In this document: positions 57,706 to 64,000 of the stretch, piece after piece
Layout: each line of letters opens with the position of its first letter
Numbering within the stretch: the first letter of the stretch is position 1
Source of the DNA: Rhizodiscina lignyota
Lineage: Eukaryota > Ascomycota > Dothideomycetes > Aulographales > Rhizodiscinaceae
Reading direction: 5' to 3'
Length of the DNA stretch: 64,000 nucleotides
NCBI GenBank assembly: GCA_010015805.1
Contig: ML978128.1
Span: 1,178,001 to 1,242,000, forward strand
The notes under the pieces: model-generated
Database searches by the model: none
Told to the model about the DNA's origin: nothing
What the model saw: only the letters and a program-made list of their open reading frames with translations
Translations under genes and position numbers: made by a program

Positions 57706-60504
57706 ATGGCTCAACAAAGATTACGGAAAAGGCCAGCTCGTGAGGATCTTATGAAATGCTCTAGAGAGGTTCAATTTGACTAATTCACGTTCAGACACGG
57801 AGGGGCATACATCGCTCTGCTACAGTCCCGATGGAAGCAAGCTCGTCACGGCTGGGCAGAACAGCACCATTCGCATATTCCAGACAGGCAGTGATGCCGA
57901 GCCTGCGAATATTGACAATTGCCAGGTGGATAACTATGCTGTTGTCGCTACTGTACGATTTACTATTACCTTGATTTGTTCGTTTACTGACTGAAATATA
58001 AGGACAAATACGCGATCACTGGTTCTGAGGATGGCTCGGTTTCAATGTATTCGCTCGATGAAAAGAGCCTCGAAGGCATCTTGCTACGTTGTACCTTGCC
58101 AGTACGCGATCTAGCCCTTTCACCAAATGGCGAGTGGATCGCAGTTGCTAGCGAGTGAGTATACCCTTCTCGGTTTCCGCTCATTGCTAACCAGATGCAG
58201 CGATAATACCGTGAAAATGGTTCAGATCGAAGACATGACGCAGGTTGTGCGCCTTGATGATCAGACGAAACCGGCCAAGCATGTGTCCTTTAGTCCATCT
58301 GGAGACATGCTTTCAATCTCGTACACTGATGGGGTAATCCTTTGCTATTCTTTGGGTTCAGTTGGTCCTGTACTGCACAAGAAGCTTCCTGGATTAGTCA
58401 AGGCTCTCGAAACGACGGATGAGCCTACTACGAGGGCGTATTGGCATCCTGACGGAAGAGCGTTTGCCGTTGCTACTGCTACTCGCGGTATGGAAACCCA
58501 AAGGGCCTATTGAAGCGATCCCTACTAATGAAGAAGATATAGATATTCAGGTTTTCTCACGTGGCGACTGGGAACGGCAGCGTTCATTCAAGAATGGTCA
58601 TGCAGCTGATATCACCGCAATGGCATGGTCACCAAACGGAGCACTGCTAGCTTCAGTAGGACTGGATAGAAAACTAGTCCTGTGGAACAGCAAGACTCAA
58701 AAGATACTGAAGACGTACGATGGTATACACGATACTATCCTCGGCCTCGCCTGGCATCCATCGGAGAACATCTTGTCGTACACCAGTAGCAACGGCGAGC
58801 TCTACATCCACACCGACTTCGTCCCCGACGAACATCTTGCCTCCTTGAAACTGGCTGTGCAGCCATCTCCTTTCATACACGATCCACTCTCCGAAACATC
58901 CGGCAATTCTCGTCGCGAGCCCGCCAATGGCCTCAAGGACCCCATGGATGTGGAAATGGATGACGACATTGACCCTCTCGATGCAATTCTTGGCCCAGAG
59001 GAATTATCCGAGCACGGTGACGGCTTCATTGTTGACGATGATGGTGCAGGCTATGCAGAAGAAGCGATTAATGGATTCGGAAAACGAACCAACGGCCATC
59101 TGGCAGATTTTGACACGCGTCTTTTGAAACGCAGACCCCAGATAAACTCCTGGCAGCCGAAGATTCACCAAGCATTCCAGTCTGGCAGTACTCCCTGGCG
59201 TGGAAACCGTAAATACCTCTGCCTGAACTTGATAGGATTCGTGTGGACTGTGGATAATTCCGAAGGCGGTCGCGAAGATGAGGACTACCACACGGTGACT
59301 GTCGAGTTCTACGACAGGGAGTTCCAGCGCGACTTCCACTTCAGGGAGGACAAATACTACGACAAAGCATGCCTGACCGAACATGGAACTATCTTCTCGT
59401 GCCCACCAGATGCGGCGAGGAACATGCCGGCCACAATTTACTACAGACCCCATGAGATGTGGACCATGCGAACCGAGTGGTACGTCGAGCTTCCTAAGGG
59501 CGAATCCGTTACTGCAATGTCCCTGAGCGATTCGTATATCGTTGTGACAACATCGACGAACTACACTAGAGTGTACAGCCTCTTCGGTGTCCCAGTACGA
59601 ATCTATCGTCAGAAGAGTTCTCCTAGTGTGACCTGTGCATCCTGGAGAGATTACATCATGACTGTTGGCAACGGTCCAGTGGCCGCAAACGGCAGACCGC
59701 AGCTACTGTACACGATCCAGAATGTGAAACGAGATGATGTCTGTCAGAATGAGGACATCGTGGCCCTTCAAGATGGTGAAGAACTTAAGAGTGTATTCTT
59801 CTCTGACAATGGCGTATGCATGGCTCTTTTGGACCTTCTCTTCGTACCAGTGCTAATGTTATTAGGATCCCTGCATTTATGATACAAGCGGCACCCTTCT
59901 TGTCCTCCTCCACTGGCGAACACCCGGTCAGGCACAGTGGGTGCCGTTGCTCGATACGAGGCAACTCACACGTCTCGCAGATGGCAAGAAAGACGAAATA
60001 TACTGGCCTGTTGCTGTTGCAGACAACAAGTTTCACTGCATCATTCTCAAGGGGACAGAATACCCGTACTTCCCACGGCCGCTGCTCACGGACTTCGACT
60101 TCCAGATCCCAGTTACTGCAAGCCCAGTGGAGCCAAGCAAGAGCCTCAAGGAGAAGTCGGTCGAAGAGCTGGAAGAAACATTTGTTCGAGAGTCAATCAA
60201 GTCCGCTTTATTGGAGGATCTCGTCGGTTCAACCAAGGCGACGTCGTCTCAGAGACAGATGTTGATTAGGCAAGAGACGGCGGTTGATGCTGTTCTGATG
60301 TACCTGCTCAACGTGGAATGTCAAATGGGCGAGGAGCGTGGCATGAAGTGCCTCGAAATCGTGAGCTTGCTGAGGGATCGCAGTGGGACGATGCTTGATA
60401 AGGCACAAGCAATAGCGGAACGCAAGAACATGGATGTTCTCGCTGAAAAGATCCGTAAGCTTGCAGAAAGTAGGATGATTGGATTAGTGGATGATGACGA
60501 TTAG
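57706..60504 (+). CDS. CTF4: Replisome scaffold CTF4/And-1 (SepB/Mcl1), WD40 plus SepB domain, 6 exons, 846 aa
   Basis: Links the CMG helicase with DNA polymerase alpha and supports sister-chromatid cohesion. Exons are 57706-57739, 57795-57952, 58003-58154, 58201-58487, 58543-59813 and 59866-60504 (847 codons), with introns of 46-55 nt. The N-terminal 330 residues are WD40 repeats (GHTSLCYSPDGSKLVTAG, TGSEDGSVSMYS, LALSPNGEWIAVAS, AMAWSPNGALLASVG, GLAWHPSENIL). Then come an acidic linker with DVEMDDDIDPLD and the SepB/trimerisation propeller, which starts around INSWQPKIHQAFQSGSTPW. The C-terminal part is a helical bundle ending GLVDDDD. There is no HMG box, as in other fungi. The start follows the common MAQ-RLRPRPA-H pattern, with intron 1 splitting the codon of that histidine. 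Four introns in the first 260 codons. Confidence 0.92.
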
Positions 60505-60759
60505 TTCATGTCTGGAGTAACCCGTTTTTGGATACATCATGATGCACAGGAAGAGAGGTTGAACTTTTAGGCATGATGAATTTGCACAAATTAATATCAG
60601 GCCTCATAGACGCAAATGCCATACTCATATGTTGAGCATATGAATTCATCAAGCATACAGGTCGTAATTGAGATAGTGCTCAATCGTAAAATGAAAAGCC
60701 TCAAAACGCCGTATGCCATGCAATGCTATATTGTTGCTGTCAAAGCTTCGAGGAAGTGA

Positions 60760-61826
60760 TTATGCGTGGACGAGCTGTCTGGCCGGTGGCTCTCTTTCGA
60801 TCTCATACTCAATCTCGCGTTTCGGTCCCTTGGACGTCTTCTTGTTCGGTTTCTGCGGCTTGCTAGCAGGGCGTTTCCTCTTCAGATCGCCCAATAATTT
60901 CTTCAGCTTCTCCTTATCGTCCACTTCGTCATCGCCCTCCTCGCTATCACCCTCGTCACTTTCATCTTCCTCTCCGCTCTCTTCATCGGCGCTTTCGCCT
61001 CCGAGCCAATCTTCAAGATCGCCCAGTTCCTCATCCGATTCGTCATCCACATCACTGACGTATTCCACCTCACCAGCACCGTCTTCTAATTCATTCTCTT
61101 GCTCGTATTCCAGCTCTTCTTCGATTCCTTCGTCCAAGTCTTCGTCCCGCACTCCCTCGCCCTGTCTCTCAAGTCCTCTCATCACCTTCTTCCATATGCC
61201 CTCTTCCACATTCAACGGCCTATCTCCGTAGGCACCGCTCCTCAATCTCTCGACGAGTTCACGTTCAATGGCTCTCTCCACCTTCGCAGCGGCCAATGCT
61301 TTGCGCTCCCTCGTCTCCTCTCGTCTGCGCACCTTTGGCGCCAACTTTGGCACCAACTTCTCTCCCAGTCTCTCCTCCTCTCTGGCTAGCCTCTTCATGC
61401 GAATTGCCACTTGGGTTAACCTTGTGAGCCTCTGCTTGCACTTGTGCACCAGAAACTTCGGCCAGTAAATCAATCTCTCGTCTATCAATTCAAGAGCCTT
61501 CGCATAATTGGCGGGCAGCCGTATGCGCTCCCACCATTTGCTCGGGAGATGCGCTCGTTCGATCGTCTTCATGTAAAGGTACAAGGCACCAGTGGCCGGA
61601 TCGGAGCGGATTGTTGCATAGCGGGAGTTCGCAAGCGGGCATGATTGGCGGTTGCAGAGCCCGGTGACATTGTATTCGTTGCGACAGAAGGTTTTTTCCT
61701 TCGTAGTTCTGAAGAGACAAGGTTAGAGAATCGATTTTGGGGACGGTGCGGTCAGTGAGCGTACTTGAGTTTGAATGAGCAAAATTGCTGATTAATCACT
61801 TGCCAGACGATCTCGTCGGATGCCAT
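60760..61826 (-). CDS. MAK16: Ribosome biogenesis protein MAK16, 2 exons, 336 aa
   Basis: A nucleolar factor for 60S ribosomal subunit assembly, partner of Rpf1 and Nsa1. Exons on the minus strand are 61826-61765 and 61708-60760 (62+949 nt, 337 codons), with a 56-nt intron. The hallmark N-terminus is [20 protein letters not shown], then [19 protein letters not shown] and [14 protein letters not shown], containing the four conserved cysteines that contact iron-sulfur or metal in the pre-60S particle. Next come the Mak16 domain ([35 protein letters not shown]) and a long Glu/Asp/Ser tail followed by a Lys-rich nucleolar-type segment. It diverges from the MSS1 gene over 405 bp. Confidence 0.95.
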
Positions 61827-62231
61827 GGTGGCTCTCGTCTGTCGCTAGAAGGAATGGTGGGTGTGGTTTGACAAGGCCGTCCGTGAAAAAGATGGAGTTT
61901 GCGAAATAAAAAAGTCTGGCTTGGCGCGAAATCTTGGCAGAGCCACCGTGGAGGAGCCCTGCTTATGGTGTCCGGCCTAGCATGATGTGAGTGTTCAAAC
62001 TGTCATCCAGGAACGAGATTCCAGTGTCTAGTCTTACAAGTTGGAAGATATTTTTCTTCTACCTGAACTATACTAGAATTAAGGGTGCAACCACAACAGA
62101 AGCCACTTTGATAGCTCTTGCCCAAGTTCGAACTGCATTGTCGACATTATAAGCTAGCGCATCAACGGCGGCCCCGCGTATTTGTTGCTGGGGTGCAGCT
62201 AGACAAATCTTCACTCCAACAACAACGCGTT
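61827..62231. promoter_or_regulatory. Divergent promoter, MAK16 and MSS1
   Basis: 405 bp. It contains TTGGCGCGAAA near 61920 (an E2F/MBF-like word) and an ACGCGT at 62226-62231 directly before the MSS1 ATG. Neither is strong evidence by itself. Confidence 0.4.
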
Positions 62232-64000
62232 ATGAGAACCGTTGTTGCTCGACATTCAGCCTTTTCTTCAAGCAAGCTTCGAAATGGCCTCTCACACTCC
62301 TATGGAGTCTTCTCAATCCCCTACGGAATCTTCTCGCGCTTCTATGGAGCCTTCTCCAAGCCCTCCACTCGTGGTATCGCTCAACCGGCACTTCGCGCTC
62401 GGTTTTGCTCGAGTGAACGACTCCGCCTGGTGAAGTCGCATATTCGAGATGTCCAAAGGAAAGATCTTACCACACTTCGCAGTTTATCGACACCGGATCA
62501 CAAGAATGAGACCATCTACGCGTTGGCCACTGCCCCAGGCACTTCGGCTATTGCAGTAGTGCGCGTATCTGGTCCTGCATGCAAGAATGTGGGTTGAGAA
62601 CGCATCAAGGGTACCACTTATAGACTATCAACTAACGTATTGCACAGATATACTATCTGCTCTCCCTGCGACACACCCTTCCAAGCCCTCGGCTAGCTGT
62701 CCTCCGCACGCTCTACGATCCAGCAGATGATGGCATCCTCGACCCGGGTGCATTAGTTCTCTACTTCCCAGCGCCCCACTCATTCACCGGAGAAGATGTG
62801 CTCGAGCTGCACATTCATGGCGGTCCAGCAACGATCACAGCGGTGTTAGCAGCCGTACCACAGTGCGCTGCACACTTTGAATGTCCCGAATGCAAAGAAG
62901 TCGGGGCCGGTCATGCAATCCGCTACGCTGAACCCGGGGAATTCACCCGTCTTGCTTTCCTCAACAAGCGTCTCTCCCTACCGCAGATCGAAGCTCTGTC
63001 AGCGACTCTCTCTGCGCAAACAGAACAACAGCGGCGCGTGGCAGCGCGAGGCTCGCGCTCGGCACTGTCAGATACGTACGAGGCATGGCGCATGAAACTT
63101 CTTCTGGCGCGCGGCGAGCTCGAAGCGATCATTGACTTTCATGAATCAGAAGACTTTGACGAAACGCCCGAACAGTTGGCGAAGAACGTTGCGCAAATGG
63201 CGCGTGGGTTGTTGGAGGAGATCAAGCTACACAGAGCGAATGCTGTCAGGGGTGAGCTGCTGCGCAGCGGCATTAGCGTCGCGTTTCTAGGAGCGCCGAA
63301 CGCGGGGAAGAGCAGTCTGCTCAACAGGGTTGTGGGCAGAGAAGCCGCAATCGTGAGCCGCGAGGCTGGCACCACGAGGGATATTGTGGACGTAAACGTG
63401 GATTTGGCTGGATGGTACGTTAAATTTGGGGACATGGCGGGACTGCGCGGCAGCAACAGTTCAGGCCACGCGACCTCTGAGAAGGATGAAGTGGGCGAGG
63501 TCGAACAGGAAGGCATCAGGCGCGCGAAGGAGCGGGCGCTGCAATCGGACGTTGTCGTCGTGATCCTCGCCGTCGAACTGGACCCCGAGAACGGCCAGCC
63601 TGTCTTACGCATCGATCCCGAAGTCGTCGCAACGGCGCACGAATGCGCGACGCAGGGCCGCGCAGTCCTCGTTGCCATTAACAAGACCGATAAGCTCGAT
63701 TCGGCCGAAGACGATAATTTTGGCCCCAAAATTATCGCAGCGTGGCGGAAGGAGGTTCAGGCTTCCCTGGGCGTCGAAGAGGGCAGGATCTTCGCTATAT
63801 CCTGCAGGTCCGAGGCAGAGCCGCAAACTAGCCCCCAAAACCAGCCCGGCGGTACAACCACACCAGACCCCGGCCACATCCAAGCCTTCCTGCACGGCCT
63901 GACGTCGACGTTTTCGTCGCTCACTCAGCCCCTGGTCCCCAATCGGGACCCTGCCAATGAAACATATCTCTCCGATATGTCGATTTGGCAGGACTCCTTG
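62232..64000 (+). CDS. MSS1: Mitochondrial tRNA modification GTPase MSS1/GTPBP3 (MnmE family), 3' end beyond window
   Basis: Works with MTO1 to install the 5-taurinomethyl/carboxymethylaminomethyl group on wobble uridine of mitochondrial tRNAs. Exon 1 is 62232-62588 and exon 2 runs from 62648 to the edge with no stop (570 codons visible); 59-nt intron with branch CTAAC. The N-terminus is basic and Ser-rich, a likely mitochondrial presequence. Then come the MnmE folate-binding domain (YALATAPGTSAIAVVRVSGP, FTGEDVLELHIHGGPAT, PGEFTRLAFLNKRLSLPQIE) and the G domain: G1 GAPNAGKSSLLN, G2 GTTRDI, G3 DMAGLR (the usual DTAG has Met instead of Thr) and G4 NKTDKL. The C-terminal CxGK catalytic motif lies off the window. 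The G-domain segment between G3 and G4 has an insertion rich in Glu/Ser. Exon 2 is GC-rich. Confidence 0.9.

Overview
The window looks like a chromosomal piece from a filamentous ascomycete (Pezizomycotina), most probably a Dothideomycete or close relative. The evidence is short introns (47-165 nt) with GTANGT-like donors and CTAAC/CTGAC-like branch sites, base composition near 50% GC, compact housekeeping genes on both strands, a fungal rhodopsin-like seven-helix protein, a complex I CX9C subunit, and a SUZ12-type PRC2 subunit (PRC2 is absent from budding yeast and from Aspergillus). The class-level placement is inference. All exon models were read by eye from splice signals and checked for frame and for summed coding length divisible by three; none has transcript support here.

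Layout. 1-7 kb: 3' part of a dihydropyrimidinase, phosphoglucomutase, an orphan ORF and a short OSBP/Kes1-type lipid transfer protein. 9-10 kb: an isolated gene for a secreted protein with an 18-bp minisatellite that encodes an N-glycosylation array. 11-13 kb: a delta-12-type fatty acid desaturase. 16-25 kb is dense: the NDUFA8-type complex I subunit and an FG nucleoporin (NUP54/NUP57) diverge, followed by IWS1, a WW-domain low-complexity protein and alpha-tubulin. 25.8-27.1 kb: a type I membrane protein and a small F-box-like protein. 27-40 kb is gene-poor and accessory-like. It holds a second small secreted cysteine-rich protein, an acidic conserved fungal protein, a candidate two-exon membrane protein, and the rhodopsin-domain protein whose 3' end that candidate overlaps. 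40-54 kb: an F-box/LRR protein, a SUZ12 homologue with an apparent C-terminal PHD finger, and the 2142-residue NADH glutamate synthase GLT1. 54-57 kb is a second empty stretch. 57-64 kb: the histone chaperone CHZ1 and the replisome hub CTF4 diverge from one 322-bp promoter carrying two MluI boxes, then MAK16, then the 5' part of the mitochondrial tRNA-modifying GTPase MSS1/GTPBP3, which runs off the right edge.

There is no bacterial-style operon or CRISPR array. I recognised no rRNA, tRNA or transposon and no virus-derived element. Functional themes are carbon and nitrogen metabolism (PGM, GLT1, dihydropyrimidinase), lipid handling (desaturase, OSBP), chromatin and replication (SUZ12, CHZ1, CTF4, IWS1), and mitochondrial function (NDUFA8, MSS1). 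The most unusual items are the repeat-bearing secreted protein and its exon-architecture twin, the SUZ12-PHD arrangement, the paired MluI boxes, and a 10-nt micro-exon in CHZ1.
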